Source of the DNA: an uncultured bacterium
Lineage (GTDB): Bacteria > Bacillota_I > Bacilli_A > RFN20 > CAG-826
Length of the DNA stretch: 64,000 bases
Assembly (NCBI GenBank): GCA_949293255.1
Contig: CASFCL010000006.1
Coordinates: forward strand, 1 to 64,000
Reading direction: 5' to 3'
Below the pieces are notes generated by a model. The model was not told where the DNA came from, made no database searches, and worked only from the letters and a program-made list of their open reading frames with translations. The translations under genes and the position numbers were made by a program. Every line of letters begins with the position of its first letter. Positions within the stretch are counted from its first letter, which is position 1. This document shows positions 8,563 through 17,006 of the stretch, piece by piece.

Positions 8563-10228
8563 ATTCCTTAGCCTCTTTCTTTAAACGCATTTTAATATCG
8601 GCTTTGTCAATATGAATACCAACTCTATCGTTATAGTTATAGGTATAAGGAGTATCTAAAACGAAATCTTCTTCATTTTCTGTTCTAACGATTAATCGAT
8701 AGTGATCTCCTTTATAAACTTGATCAACAATTTCACCGACTGCTTGAACTCTTTCATCTTCAATATCATCGATTACTTCGACTTTTTCGATGCTTACTTC
8801 TGCTACTACATCTGCATCTTTAAAGTCGTAACGGTGTTTTCCATCTTTTGAAACAACATAGCCATCATTATCAACAGTTGAACCTGGAATAAGTTGAGTA
8901 ATGTCGCATTCAAATGGTAGATCATCAATCATTATCTCATTTTTATTATTAATCCAAGCATCAGTATAGATATTCATTGTGAAATCTTTTTTCATGATGT
9001 GAATTGAATCTGGTTCAATTGAAATACCAATTTGGCTATTAACTTGATAATCTTTGGTTGATTTAACGATTAATTCGTTTTTACCAACCATTACTGTGTA
9101 TTGATAATTAACACCTTTAAATATTTTGTTATGGATATAACCCTTAATCATTCCTTTTTCTACTGGAACAATTTCAACATCTTCAGGTCTAATAACTACA
9201 TCGACTTTCTCATTGACTGGGAAATCATCGACACAAACAAAATTAAAATCTAAAAATCTAACATGTTTATCTTTTAACATTGTAGCATTATAGATATTTG
9301 ATTCACCTATAAAGTCCGCAACAAAGGCATTTTTTGGTTCATCATAAATATCTTTTGGTTTACCAATTTGTTGAATGACGCCATCTTTCATGACCACGAT
9401 TGTATCAGACATGGTAAGTGCTTCTTCTTGATCGTGAGTAACATAAATAAATGTGATTCCTAAACGAGTATGCATATCTTTAAGTTCAAGTTGCATATCT
9501 TTTCTCATTTTTAAATCAAGAGCACCTAAAGGTTCGTCTAATAAAAGAATCTCTGGTTCATTAACGATAGCTCTAGCAATTGCGACTCTTTGTTGTTGTC
9601 CACCACTTAAGGTTGAAATATCTCTTTCTTCAAGAGCATCAAGGTCAACAATTTTAAGTGCTTTTGCGACTTTCTCATCAATTTCTTTGTTGCTCAACTT
9701 CTTATATTTATAAGCAACTTCAGGGTTAGATGAAACAGCTTCAAGATTAGAATTAAGTTTTGCTAACTTTTCTTCTTTTTCTTGTTCTGTTAAATGCCTA
9801 TTCCTTTTTGTAGCATTGATCTCGTGTTTAATTTCTCTAATTTTTTTCTTATTAATCTTATAAACGAGATTACCTTGATCGTCTTTAAGTTCTACAGGAA
9901 TCTTTTTAAGACGAAGTCCGAATGCAACATTCTCGTAAACGTCTAAATGTGGGAATAATGCATATTTTTGAAAGACCATATTAATAGGTCTTTTGTTGGG
10001 TGGGAGAAGAGAAATATCTTTCCCATTAAGTAGAATTTCACCTTTAGATGGGAAATCAAATCCAGCAATCATTCTTAATGTTGTGGATTTACCACATCCG
10101 CTAGGTCCTAGAAAAGTAACGAATTCACCTTTTTTGACATAAAAGTTGAAGTTGTCGACAGCGACAGTATCATCATCGAATATACGTGAAACGTTCTTCA
10201 ATTCGATGATATAGTTAGCTTTTTCCAA
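8552..10228 (-). CDS. potA: Spermidine/putrescine ABC transporter ATPase PotA (with internal insertion)
   Basis: The cytoplasmic ATPase of the polyamine importer. Numbered from an upstream ATG (10249), Walker A is GPSGCGKST at about 48-56, the Q-loop is MVFQKYALFPH, the signature LSGGQQQR is at about 214 and Walker B is ILLLDEP. I prefer the TTG at 10226-10228 as start: GGAGGG lies 9 nt upstream of it, while the ATG has no ribosome site. About 75 extra lysine/glutamate-rich residues (about 116-195) separate the Q-loop from the signature, where ordinary PotA has a short helical stretch. The C-terminus has an extended TOBE-like regulatory region (about 310-565). First gene of potABCD. Confidence 0.92.
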   Translation of the reverse strand: MEKANYIIELKNVSRIFDDDTVAVDNFNFYVKKGEFVTFLGPSGCGKSTTLRMIAGFDFPSKGEILLNGKDISLLPPNKRPINMVFQKYALFPHLDVYENVAFGLRLKKIPVELKDDQGNLVYKINKKKIREIKHEINATKRNRHLTEQEKEEKLAKLNSNLEAVSSNPEVAYKYKKLSNKEIDEKVAKALKIVDLDALEERDISTLSGGQQQRVAIARAIVNEPEILLLDEPLGALDLKMRKDMQLELKDMHTRLGITFIYVTHDQEEALTMSDTIVVMKDGVIQQIGKPKDIYDEPKNAFVADFIGESNIYNATMLKDKHVRFLDFNFVCVDDFPVNEKVDVVIRPEDVEIVPVEKGMIKGYIHNKIFKGVNYQYTVMVGKNELIVKSTKDYQVNSQIGISIEPDSIHIMKKDFTMNIYTDAWINNKNEIMIDDLPFECDITQLIPGSTVDNDGYVVSKDGKHRYDFKDADVVAEVSIEKVEVIDDIEDERVQAVGEIVDQVYKGDHYRLIVRTENEEDFVLDTPYTYNYNDRVGIHIDKADIKMRLKKEAKEYEI

Positions 10229-10352
10229 TTTGTGTAACCCTCCATCCATAGAAGTAAAGTTCTTCTACACCTTAACTATAAAATTTCAATGAGAAAACTA
10301 TATATTATTTTGAATAAAAATGAAACAAAAATTTTTAAAAGAATATTATGTA

Positions 10353-10381
10353 AAAAAGTATCGATTGGGTCGATACTTTTT
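10353..10381 (-). terminator. Terminator of argS
   Basis: AAAAAGTATCGA (10353-10364) and TCGATACTTTTT (10370-10381) form a perfect 12-bp stem with a 5-nt loop. A T run follows on the minus strand, 23 nt after the argS stop. Confidence 0.88.
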
Positions 10382-10403
10382 CAACTTTTTTTGTTTTAAT
10401 TTT

Positions 10404-12047
10404 TTACATGACTTCTTTTGCTTCTATTCCAAGGCAATTTAATGCATTTTTTAAGGTAATTTTTGTAGCATTTATCATGTCTAATCTTTGGTTCGATAAA
10501 TCCTTATTTTCTTCATCAATTACTTTGGTTTCGTTATAGTAAGAATGGAATAATTGAGCTAATTTATAAGCGTAATTTGATAAGATATTAACTTCTTTAG
10601 ATTCACAAACTTCAATCAAAGAATTTTTAAATTCTCCAATGTGTTTAATTAAAGAAATTTCTTTTTCTAAAACTAATCCTTCATAACTTGAGGCAAGTTG
10701 TTTTGTATATCCTGCTTTATTTAAAATTGAATTACATCTAGCATAAGCATATTGAATGTAATAAACAGGGTTTTCACTGGAATTTTTTCTAGCAAGGTTA
10801 AGGTCAAAATCTAAATGTGAAACGATTGGTTTTGAAACAAAGAAATATCTAGCAACGTCAACTCCAACATCGTCACATAATTCTCTAATAGTAACGGCAT
10901 TACCAGTTCTTTTTGACATTTTTACTTCTTTTCCATCTTCCATTAATCTAACAATTTGGACGATTGAGAAGTTTAAATTATCTGGATTATAACCTAAAAT
11001 CTTTAATCCGGTTCTAAGTCTACAAGTATAGCCATGATGATCAGCACCAAAAACATTTAATAATTTATCGTATCCTCTATCAAATTTATCTTTATGATAG
11101 GCAATATCAGGTAATAAATATGTATAACTTCCATCACTTTTAATTAAAACACGGTCTTTATCATCCCCAAAATCAGTGGTTCTAAGCCATAAAGCACCAT
11201 TTTGTTCAAAGGTATATTCGCTATTTTTTAAATCTTCTAAAACTTTAGCGACTTTTCCACTAGCATAAATATCAAGTTCAGATTGATAGTGATCAAATTC
11301 AACTCTATATAAATCTAAGTCTTTTTTGATTTTATCTAATTCAAGTTTAGTTCCTACTTTTTTAAAGTAAGAAATTCTTTCAACTGAATCATCATTTAAA
11401 TATTTATCACCAACTTCTCTAGCAATTTTTTTAGCAAGTTCTTTGACATCTTTTCCTTGATAGCCAATTTTTTCGATATTAAAGTCTTTTCCTAAAGCTT
11501 CTTTATATCTTTCATATAAAGAATTACCTAAAACTTCAATTTGATTTCCAGCATCATTAACATAATATTCTCTTAAAACATCAAAACCTTCAAATTTAAG
11601 CACTCTAGTTAAAGAATCTCCATAAGCTGCACCTCTAGCGTGACCTAAATGTAAATCTCCAGTTGGGTTTGCACTAACATACTCAACCATGATTTTTTCA
11701 TTTTTTCCATAATTCGATGAACCGTATTTATCACCACTATTGATAACAACATCAATAAGAGAAGTTAAAGCTGCTTTATTGACAAATAAATTTATAAATC
11801 CAGGTCCTGCGATTTCAACTTTATTAATTAAATCAGATTCTTCTAATTTAGTTTTGATTTCGTTAGCGATTACTTGAGGATTTTTTCTTAAAACTTTAGT
11901 AAGTCTCATTGCAACATTAGTTGAAAAGTCGCCATGAATCGTTTCTTTTGGTATTTCAACCATTACTAAAGAATCTAATTCATCATTAGAATAGATTTCT
12001 TTAATAGTCTTTTTAATTAACTCAACTAATTCTGCTTTTAAATCCAT
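10404..12047 (-). CDS. argS: Arginyl-tRNA synthetase
   Basis: This 547-residue class I synthetase charges tRNA-Arg with arginine in the cytoplasm. An Arg_tRNA_synt_N domain (about 1-85) precedes the HIGH-type motif LHLGHARGAAYGD (about 133-145). The KMSKS equivalent is VKMSKRTGNAV, and a DALR anticodon-binding domain closes the protein. The length is usual. The start ATG follows AAGAGGATTTATT. A tRNA-Arg gene is transcribed divergently 125 nt away, a pleasing functional pairing though possibly coincidental. Confidence 0.97.
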   Translation of the reverse strand: MDLKAELVELIKKTIKEIYSNDELDSLVMVEIPKETIHGDFSTNVAMRLTKVLRKNPQVIANEIKTKLEESDLINKVEIAGPGFINLFVNKAALTSLIDVVINSGDKYGSSNYGKNEKIMVEYVSANPTGDLHLGHARGAAYGDSLTRVLKFEGFDVLREYYVNDAGNQIEVLGNSLYERYKEALGKDFNIEKIGYQGKDVKELAKKIAREVGDKYLNDDSVERISYFKKVGTKLELDKIKKDLDLYRVEFDHYQSELDIYASGKVAKVLEDLKNSEYTFEQNGALWLRTTDFGDDKDRVLIKSDGSYTYLLPDIAYHKDKFDRGYDKLLNVFGADHHGYTCRLRTGLKILGYNPDNLNFSIVQIVRLMEDGKEVKMSKRTGNAVTIRELCDDVGVDVARYFFVSKPIVSHLDFDLNLARKNSSENPVYYIQYAYARCNSILNKAGYTKQLASSYEGLVLEKEISLIKHIGEFKNSLIEVCESKEVNILSNYAYKLAQLFHSYYNETKVIDEENKDLSNQRLDMINATKITLKNALNCLGIEAKEVM

Positions 12048-12115
12048 AATAAATCCTCTTAAAAAATCGATAAAAATATATCATTTTCGTTTATTAAAGT
12101 CTATTCAATTATCTC

Positions 12116-12144
12116 TTGAAGATAAAATATTTATGTGATAATAT
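12116..12144 (+). promoter_or_regulatory. Promoter of tRNA-Arg
   Basis: TTGAAG (12116-12121), a 17-nt spacer and TAATAT (12139-12144) lie 27 nt upstream of the mature tRNA 5' end. Confidence 0.72.
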
Positions 12145-12171
12145 TTTTAGGCACCTAAGTTAAGGGCACAT

Positions 12172-12248
12172 GGTCCTGTAGCTCAGTTGGATAGAGCAAC
12201 AGCCTTCTAAGCTGTGGGTCAGGCGTTCGAGTCGCCTCAGGATCACCA
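12172..12248 (+). tRNA. tRNA-Arg (anticodon TCT)
   Basis: Acceptor GGTCCTG pairs with CAGGATC, and CCA is encoded. The D arm is GCTCAGTTGGATAGAGC, the anticodon loop CTTCTAA lies between ACAGC and GCTGT, and the T arm is AGGCGTTCGAGTCGCCT. Anticodon UCU reads AGA/AGG, the main Arg codons of this AT-rich genome. Confidence 0.97.
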
Positions 12249-12309
12249 AGAAATGAATACTCGAACTGTTATATAGACTACGGAGTTTATATAGAAGTTT
12301 ATGAAAAAT

Positions 12310-12330
12310 AGACCAATAGGTCTTTTTTTT
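12310..12330 (+). terminator. Terminator of tRNA-Arg
   Basis: AGACC (12310-12314), loop AATA, GGTCT (12319-12323), then a run of T to 12330, 62 nt after the tRNA. Confidence 0.8.
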
Positions 12331-12386
12331 ATGCTTAATTTTTGTTATATTATGCACATATAAAAATACCAAGCACGAAATATTTT

Positions 12387-12428
12387 ATTTCTATAAAGAA
12401 ATATAATTAATATGCAATTCATATTAAT
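12387..12428. promoter_or_regulatory. Inverted repeats before the methyltransferase, probable operator
   Basis: ATTAATATG (12406-12414), spacer CAATT, CATATTAAT (12420-12428) is a perfect 9-bp inverted repeat ending 14 nt before the start codon and abutting the GAGGG ribosome site. A second, smaller one, ATTTCT-ATAA-AGAAAT, lies at 12387-12402. Since the downstream methyltransferase has an N-terminal HTH domain, these are natural candidates for autorepression, as known for M.SsoII and M.EcoRII. The binding is inferred. Confidence 0.6.
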
Positions 12429-12442
12429 AAAAGAGGGAATTT

Positions 12443-13882
12443 ATGAAAGTCAACTATAGCAAATTATGGAAATTATTAATTGATAAGAAAATGTCTAAAA
12501 CCGATTTGAGACAAGCTGCAGTTATTAGTACGAGCACTTTAGCAAAATTAGGAAAGGACGAGCTTGTTAGTTCGGATGTTTTATCTAAAATATGTAAAGT
12601 TTTAAATTGCGAGCCAAAGGACATTTTAAGTTTTGAAAAAGATGATAATGAAAATTTTGAAGTTAAACCCGATTCTTCAAAATATAAAGTAGTTTCTTTA
12701 TTTTCAGGTGCTGGAGGAATGGATCTAGGATTTATTCAAGCTGGGTTCCAAATTATTTGGGCAAATGACAATTTTAAAGAAGCTATCGAATCATATAAAA
12801 CAAATGTCGGGAATCATATAGTTTTTGGAGACATTACAATGATTTCTAGTGATGATATACCAAATGACGCAGATGTTATTATTGGCGGCTTTCCTTGTCA
12901 GGGATTTTCAATTGCTAATAAAAATAGAAGTATGAACGACCAACGAAATTTTTTATATAAAGAAATGTTACGCATTATAAAAGACAAAAAGCCTAAGATG
13001 TTTGTTGCGGAAAATGTTAAAGGATTACTTTCGATGGAAAAAGGGAAAGTATTTGAAATGATAAAGAATGATTTTATTTCTCTAGGTTATTATGTTGAGG
13101 CAAGAATTTTAAATGCTGCAGAATATGGAGTTCCGCAACAAAGAGAAAGATTAATTATAATAGGAAATAGAGTAAGTAATAATATAACTTTTCCTCTTAA
13201 AACTCATTATTTAGATGACCGTAATAGAGAAATCGGTTTAAAACCTGCGATAACAACGAAGGAAGCTATAGGTTGGCTTGCTGACATTAGATGTCAAGAT
13301 TCTCCAATAATAATGAACAACGGTAAAATAATATATCAACACATTGCTTTAGAGAATGTGGCAGATAAATTTTGGGCTCGAAAGTATGACGTTAATCAAC
13401 ATGAATTATGTGATTATCTAGTTGAATGGAGAAAAAAAGCGAAGTTAAGTACTAAAAAAATAGATGAATATTTCGGTTATAGATATACCGCTGGGCATTG
13501 GTTCAGAAAAGATAACAATAGCGGGAGTATACCAAAACCAGAAGATTGGCGGAATTTAAAGAAATTATTGAAATTTGATGATAAATATGATGAAGCAGTA
13601 ACGACTTTAGTAGAAAAAAATGTTAGTTTTGAACAATCTCTAAGAATTACTAATTGGGACAGGCCTAGCGACACTATTACTGCAACAAGTCCAGAAATTC
13701 ATGTTAACAAAAAAAGAAGATTAAGCGTAAGAGAGTGTGCAATTTTACAATGCTTTCCAGAGAACTATATTTTTTCAGGTTCGACAATCGGCGTTATGTA
13801 TAAACAAATAGGAAACGCTGTTCCGGTAAAATTGGCATATGAAGTAGCTAAATGTGTGAAAAGTGAATTGGATAAAATGTGA
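12443..13882 (+). CDS. DNA (cytosine-5-)-methyltransferase with N-terminal HTH regulatory domain
   Basis: A 479-residue type II modification enzyme. Residues 1-65 form an Xre-like HTH (LRQAAVISTSTLAKL). The C5 methyltransferase core begins with motif I SLFSGAGGMDLGF (SAM binding), has motif IV GGFPCQGFS with catalytic Cys152, motif VI AENVKG, motif VIII YGVPQQRERLIIIG, and motif X QIGNAVPV at the C-terminus. The target-recognition region (about 300-420) includes YRYTAGHWFRKDNNSGSIP, a segment that also occurs in phage-type methylases. It stops at TGA, 2 nt from the end of a convergent nuclease gene, its presumed restriction partner. The ATG follows AGAGGG. Target sequence cannot be read. Confidence 0.93.
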   Translation: MKVNYSKLWKLLIDKKMSKTDLRQAAVISTSTLAKLGKDELVSSDVLSKICKVLNCEPKDILSFEKDDNENFEVKPDSSKYKVVSLFSGAGGMDLGFIQAGFQIIWANDNFKEAIESYKTNVGNHIVFGDITMISSDDIPNDADVIIGGFPCQGFSIANKNRSMNDQRNFLYKEMLRIIKDKKPKMFVAENVKGLLSMEKGKVFEMIKNDFISLGYYVEARILNAAEYGVPQQRERLIIIGNRVSNNITFPLKTHYLDDRNREIGLKPAITTKEAIGWLADIRCQDSPIIMNNGKIIYQHIALENVADKFWARKYDVNQHELCDYLVEWRKKAKLSTKKIDEYFGYRYTAGHWFRKDNNSGSIPKPEDWRNLKKLLKFDDKYDEAVTTLVEKNVSFEQSLRITNWDRPSDTITATSPEIHVNKKRRLSVRECAILQCFPENYIFSGSTIGVMYKQIGNAVPVKLAYEVAKCVKSELDKM

Positions 13883-13884
13883 AA

Positions 13885-14922
13885 TTATTTTATTTTGAAA
13901 CTTTTAATACCCAACCGCATTTTATCTTCGGAATCAAAGCGATTCATTAATCTTAAGTTTGACACTCTGTTTGTGTTACCTTTTTTTACTGCTTCTAAAT
14001 AAAATTTTGTTTCTGATCCGCCTTTTTTAGCTTTGCGCTCAACAGGAAACCAAGATACACCTTTAATTCTATTATCCGGATGTACTTGGTATTTATTAAA
14101 AGCACCAACTTTGCTTCTGCCATTAATAAGCTGAAAATCAGGAAAATCTTTAACATATTTTTTTACTGAATCAATAACTTTATTGGAATCATCGGTTAAA
14201 TAAACTCGTTCAAACCCTTTTTGAATATCGTAATACGAATAAGTTTTAAAATTTGTTACTATATCATAATTAAAAAGAGGGCTTAACAAACCATTTGGTA
14301 AGCATTTTAAATATATTGTATCAAATGCATCTTCTCTATATAGTCGAAAAGAATGGTTATCATCGTAATAAACTATAACTAAAAAATATGTTAATACAGG
14401 TTTTTCAGGTTCAAAATTAAAAGAATATTCATCAGGTAACAAGCATTCTACTTTAACTCCAGAATTAGGAATATTTGGATCTGAATCTAAATATTTATTG
14501 TGAAAAGATGATTGATTATTTTCAAATTGCAAATTATGAATATCACCTTTATTTCCTTTATAATCTAAAGTTTTAACGTCGATATTTATTACAGCATCAT
14601 TTGTAATGAAAGCTATATCTGAAGAAACCGGGGAAGGATATATGCTCGTTATCAAATTTGATAAATTCTTATAGATATATTGTCTTGCTAGTCGTTCAGC
14701 AGGAATCTTAATTTTATTTTTTTCACCCCACACATTAGATAAGAATTGGTAGTTCTTTTGTATTTCTAATTCAATTATTTTTAAATCATTAATAAAGTTA
14801 AAAGATGTAAAAAGATTAAATAATAAGTTAAAATATTTCTTCTCTAAATCAAGAACTTTTTTAATTTTAGTAATGTCAAATTTGGATGAATCTAATTCAG
14901 AGACTTTAATTTGAGAACTCAT
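13885..14922 (-). CDS. Putative type II restriction endonuclease, PD-(D/E)XK-like
   Basis: I do not recognise the subfamily. The context is strong: it is convergent with a C5 methyltransferase, with 2 nt between the stops. A nuclease core can be proposed at SDIAFITNDAVINIDVKTLD (about residues 110-130), where Asp-x(n)-Asp-Val-Lys fits a PD-(D/E)XK active site after a beta hairpin. The C-terminus (KGVSWFPVERKAKKGGSETK) is basic and could contact DNA. I start at ATG 14922 (345 aa) rather than the TTG at 14943. Neither has a clear ribosome site, and a TATCAT box lies just upstream of the ATG, so the mRNA may be nearly leaderless. Alternative: a non-restriction nuclease or accessory protein. Confidence 0.68.
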   Translation of the reverse strand: MSSQIKVSELDSSKFDITKIKKVLDLEKKYFNLLFNLFTSFNFINDLKIIELEIQKNYQFLSNVWGEKNKIKIPAERLARQYIYKNLSNLITSIYPSPVSSDIAFITNDAVINIDVKTLDYKGNKGDIHNLQFENNQSSFHNKYLDSDPNIPNSGVKVECLLPDEYSFNFEPEKPVLTYFLVIVYYDDNHSFRLYREDAFDTIYLKCLPNGLLSPLFNYDIVTNFKTYSYYDIQKGFERVYLTDDSNKVIDSVKKYVKDFPDFQLINGRSKVGAFNKYQVHPDNRIKGVSWFPVERKAKKGGSETKFYLEAVKKGNTNRVSNLRLMNRFDSEDKMRLGIKSFKIK

Positions 14923-14975
14923 AATGAAATTATGATAACACAAAATAATTAATAAAAATACTAAGTATGAGCTAG

Positions 14976-15000
14976 GAGGGGTGTTACTAAACCCCTCTTT
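14976..15000 (+). terminator. Terminator-like GC-rich hairpin
   Basis: GAGGGGT (14976-14982), 8-nt loop, ACCCCTC (14991-14997), TTTT. No plus-strand gene ends here, so it may insulate the nuclease promoter from the downstream region or be left from an earlier arrangement. Confidence 0.5.
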
Positions 15001-15015
15001 TAAAATAATTTTTAG

Positions 15016-15076
15016 TTTTTGAAATAGAAACTGTTCATGTGCCTAGCACATCTGGAGCAGTTTCTATTTTCAAAAA
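15016..15076. repeat. Large nested inverted repeat (cruciform) upstream of the Xre-recombinase pair
   Basis: TTTTTGAAATAGAAACTG (15016-15033) pairs with the segment 15058-15076 over 18 bp with one bulged base. The 24-nt centre holds a second perfect stem, ATGTGC/GCACAT around CTA. No protein is encoded. It could be a recombinase-related site, a small structured RNA or a transposon end. Location between the R-M genes and the recombinase favours a mobile-element role, which is inference. Confidence 0.6.
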
Positions 15077-15092
15077 CACTAAATAACTATAA

Positions 15093-15120
15093 ACACTATT
15101 ATTCTATAATAAAATAGTGT
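15093..15120. promoter_or_regulatory. Xre operator overlapping the promoter of the Xre-recombinase operon
   Basis: ACACTATT (15093-15100) and AATAGTGT (15113-15120) are perfect inverted arms around a consensus TATAAT (15105-15110). A further ACACTA half-site sits at 15077. A repressor bound here would cover the -10 box, so autorepression by the adjacent Xre protein is likely. A -35 box is weak. Confidence 0.62.
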
Positions 15121-15145
15121 ATTATCTATTCACGGAGGTCAATAA

Positions 15146-15499
15146 ATGAAAATAAACAATATCGTAGGTAACCGCTTAAAAACGCTTAGAAAAAGAAACA
15201 AACTTACTCAAAGTGATATTGCAAAACTTTTAAATTGTAGCCAAAATGCTATTTTTTCTTATGAGAGCGGGATTAATGAGCCACCATTAAAAGTATTAAA
15301 GTTTTATTCAGATTATTTTAATGTTTCTTATGATTATTTATTTGGAAAAGCAAATAAAAAAGTTTTTCCAAATGTTGATGCTCAAGAAGACATTAAAAGC
15401 TTTATTGAATATTGCTTTACGCCAGAAAGTGGCGAAATATATGAAGAGATAAAATCATATATTTATAAAATAATTGATCGAGGTATGAATATTGATTAG
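15146..15499 (+). CDS. Xre-family HTH repressor
   Basis: A 117-residue DNA-binding protein. The HTH_3 domain occupies about 6-60 (LKTLRKRNKLTQSDIAKLLN, then SQNAIFSYESGINEPP), and a short variable C-terminus presumably mediates dimerisation. The start has an excellent GGAGG ribosome site. The gene overlaps the recombinase gene by 8 nt, so it probably controls its own expression and that of the recombinase from the upstream operator. This is the usual regulator-integrase pairing of mobile elements. Confidence 0.88.
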   Translation: MKINNIVGNRLKTLRKRNKLTQSDIAKLLNCSQNAIFSYESGINEPPLKVLKFYSDYFNVSYDYLFGKANKKVFPNVDAQEDIKSFIEYCFTPESGEIYEEIKSYIYKIIDRGMNID

Positions 15500-16967
15500 T
15501 GTCGTAATATATGCAAGATATTCTTGCGATAATCAAAGAGAAGAATCGATTGAAGGCCAATTAAGGGAATGCAGAGATTTTTGTAAAAAACACAATTTTT
15601 GCGTGGTTAATGAATATATTGATAGAGCTTTATCAGCAAGAACAGACAATCGACCACAATTTAAAAAGATGATAAACGACTCGCAAAATAAAACTTTTGA
15701 AAAAGTAATTGTATGGAAATTAGATAGATTTGCAAGAAACAGAAATGACTCGATAATTTATAAAATGAAGTTACTAAAAAATGGAGTTAAAGTTGTTTCA
15801 GCTACTGAGCATATTTCAGATTCGCCAGAAGGTGTTATTTTAGAATCCGTATTAGAAGGATTTGCTGAATATTATTCTAAAGATTTATCACAAAAAGTTA
15901 CTCGTGGAATGAAAGAAAACTTTCTTAAGGGCAAATTTAATGGGGGAATTCCAGCCTATGGATTTAAAGTTGTAAATAATAAATTAGTCATCGATGAAAA
16001 TGAACAAAAAATTGTAAAAAGACTTTTTGAAATTTATACAACTACAAGTTTATCATTAAATAAAATTGCGATGATGTTTAATGAAGAGGGTTTAAGAAAT
16101 AGACAAGGCAAAAAATTTACACAACATCAAATGAATTCTCTTATTAGTAACAGAAAATTCATAGGCGAACTATCATTTAATGGAGAAACAATCTCAAACG
16201 CACTACCAATCAGTATTGATTTAAAAACTTTTGAACTTGCTCAACAAAAAAAGCAGGCTAACAAAATTAATTCTTCACATTTTAGAAACGAAGATAAATA
16301 TATATTGAGTGGTAAATTATATTGTGGCGAATGTAATCATAAAATGATTGGAGAAAGTGTTAATAAAAGTAACGGCAAAACTTATCGTTATTATAAATGC
16401 CAAGTAATTAAGAACAGATTAAAAGATTTTAAATGCGATAATAGACCTATTAAAAAAGATTTTATAGAACATCTAGTTTTTGATAAAGTTTGGGATTTGA
16501 TTACTGATTCGTCTTATTTAGAAAAACTAGCAAATAAAATTTTAGAATATTTAAGTAACCAAAATCCTTTAATACCTCAATTAATAGCCACTTTAACTGA
16601 TATTAATAAGAAAATAAACAATCTTTTAAAAGCCATTGAGGACGGTGCACCATATAAAATTGTAAAAGAAAAATTAGATAAATTAGCTACTGAAAAAGAT
16701 GAAATATCTAATAGACTAGAAATTGAAAAAACAACAATTAAAACCTTAACTTATGAGCAAATAATTTATGCCTTAAGTAAAAAGCCGCCTTTTAAAGATG
16801 GAGAAAAAGATTTATCTTTTAAGGAACAATGTATTAATCAAATTGTAAATAAAGTTATCATTTATAAAGATGGAAGAATAGGTATCATTTTTAACTATAA
16901 AAACGGAAATGAACCTTATTCTTTTGATTTGAATAGTTCGAGTTTAAAAAGTCTAGGCTCACTATAA
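15492..16967 (+). CDS. Large serine recombinase (site-specific integrase/resolvase)
   Basis: A 491-residue large serine recombinase. The resolvase domain (1-150) holds the nucleophile Ser11 in YARYSCDNQ, and further active-site arginines are visible in KLDRFARNR. A Recombinase domain (about 160-260, IPAYGFKVV onward) and a zinc ribbon (CGECNHKM with later Cys residues, about 277-320) follow, then a coiled-coil tail. It appears complete. Start is the TTG at 15492, preceded by GAGG 8 nt away and overlapping the xre gene. It most likely integrates or excises the surrounding R-M segment; no attachment-site repeats are visible. Confidence 0.94.
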   Translation: MISVVIYARYSCDNQREESIEGQLRECRDFCKKHNFCVVNEYIDRALSARTDNRPQFKKMINDSQNKTFEKVIVWKLDRFARNRNDSIIYKMKLLKNGVKVVSATEHISDSPEGVILESVLEGFAEYYSKDLSQKVTRGMKENFLKGKFNGGIPAYGFKVVNNKLVIDENEQKIVKRLFEIYTTTSLSLNKIAMMFNEEGLRNRQGKKFTQHQMNSLISNRKFIGELSFNGETISNALPISIDLKTFELAQQKKQANKINSSHFRNEDKYILSGKLYCGECNHKMIGESVNKSNGKTYRYYKCQVIKNRLKDFKCDNRPIKKDFIEHLVFDKVWDLITDSSYLEKLANKILEYLSNQNPLIPQLIATLTDINKKINNLLKAIEDGAPYKIVKEKLDKLATEKDEISNRLEIEKTTIKTLTYEQIIYALSKKPPFKDGEKDLSFKEQCINQIVNKVIIYKDGRIGIIFNYKNGNEPYSFDLNSSSLKSLGSL

Positions 16968-16977
16968 ATTTGAAATT

Positions 16978-17006
16978 AAAAGAGGCTTTGATTCAAAGCC
17001 TCTTTT
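16978..17006. terminator. Bidirectional terminator
   Basis: AAAAGAGGCTTTG (16978-16990), loop ATT, CAAAGCCTCTTTT (16994-17006) is a perfect 13-bp stem with T runs on both sides. It serves both the recombinase (plus) and the HAD phosphatase (minus). Confidence 0.9.

Noticed and set aside
12160-12372. A 70-residue minus-strand reading frame over tRNA-Arg
   Set aside because: It is the complement of a tRNA and its terminator.
14976-15076. CRISPR or tandem repeat candidate near the R-M genes
   Set aside because: These are single inverted repeats, not regularly spaced direct repeats; no CRISPR array is seen in the window.
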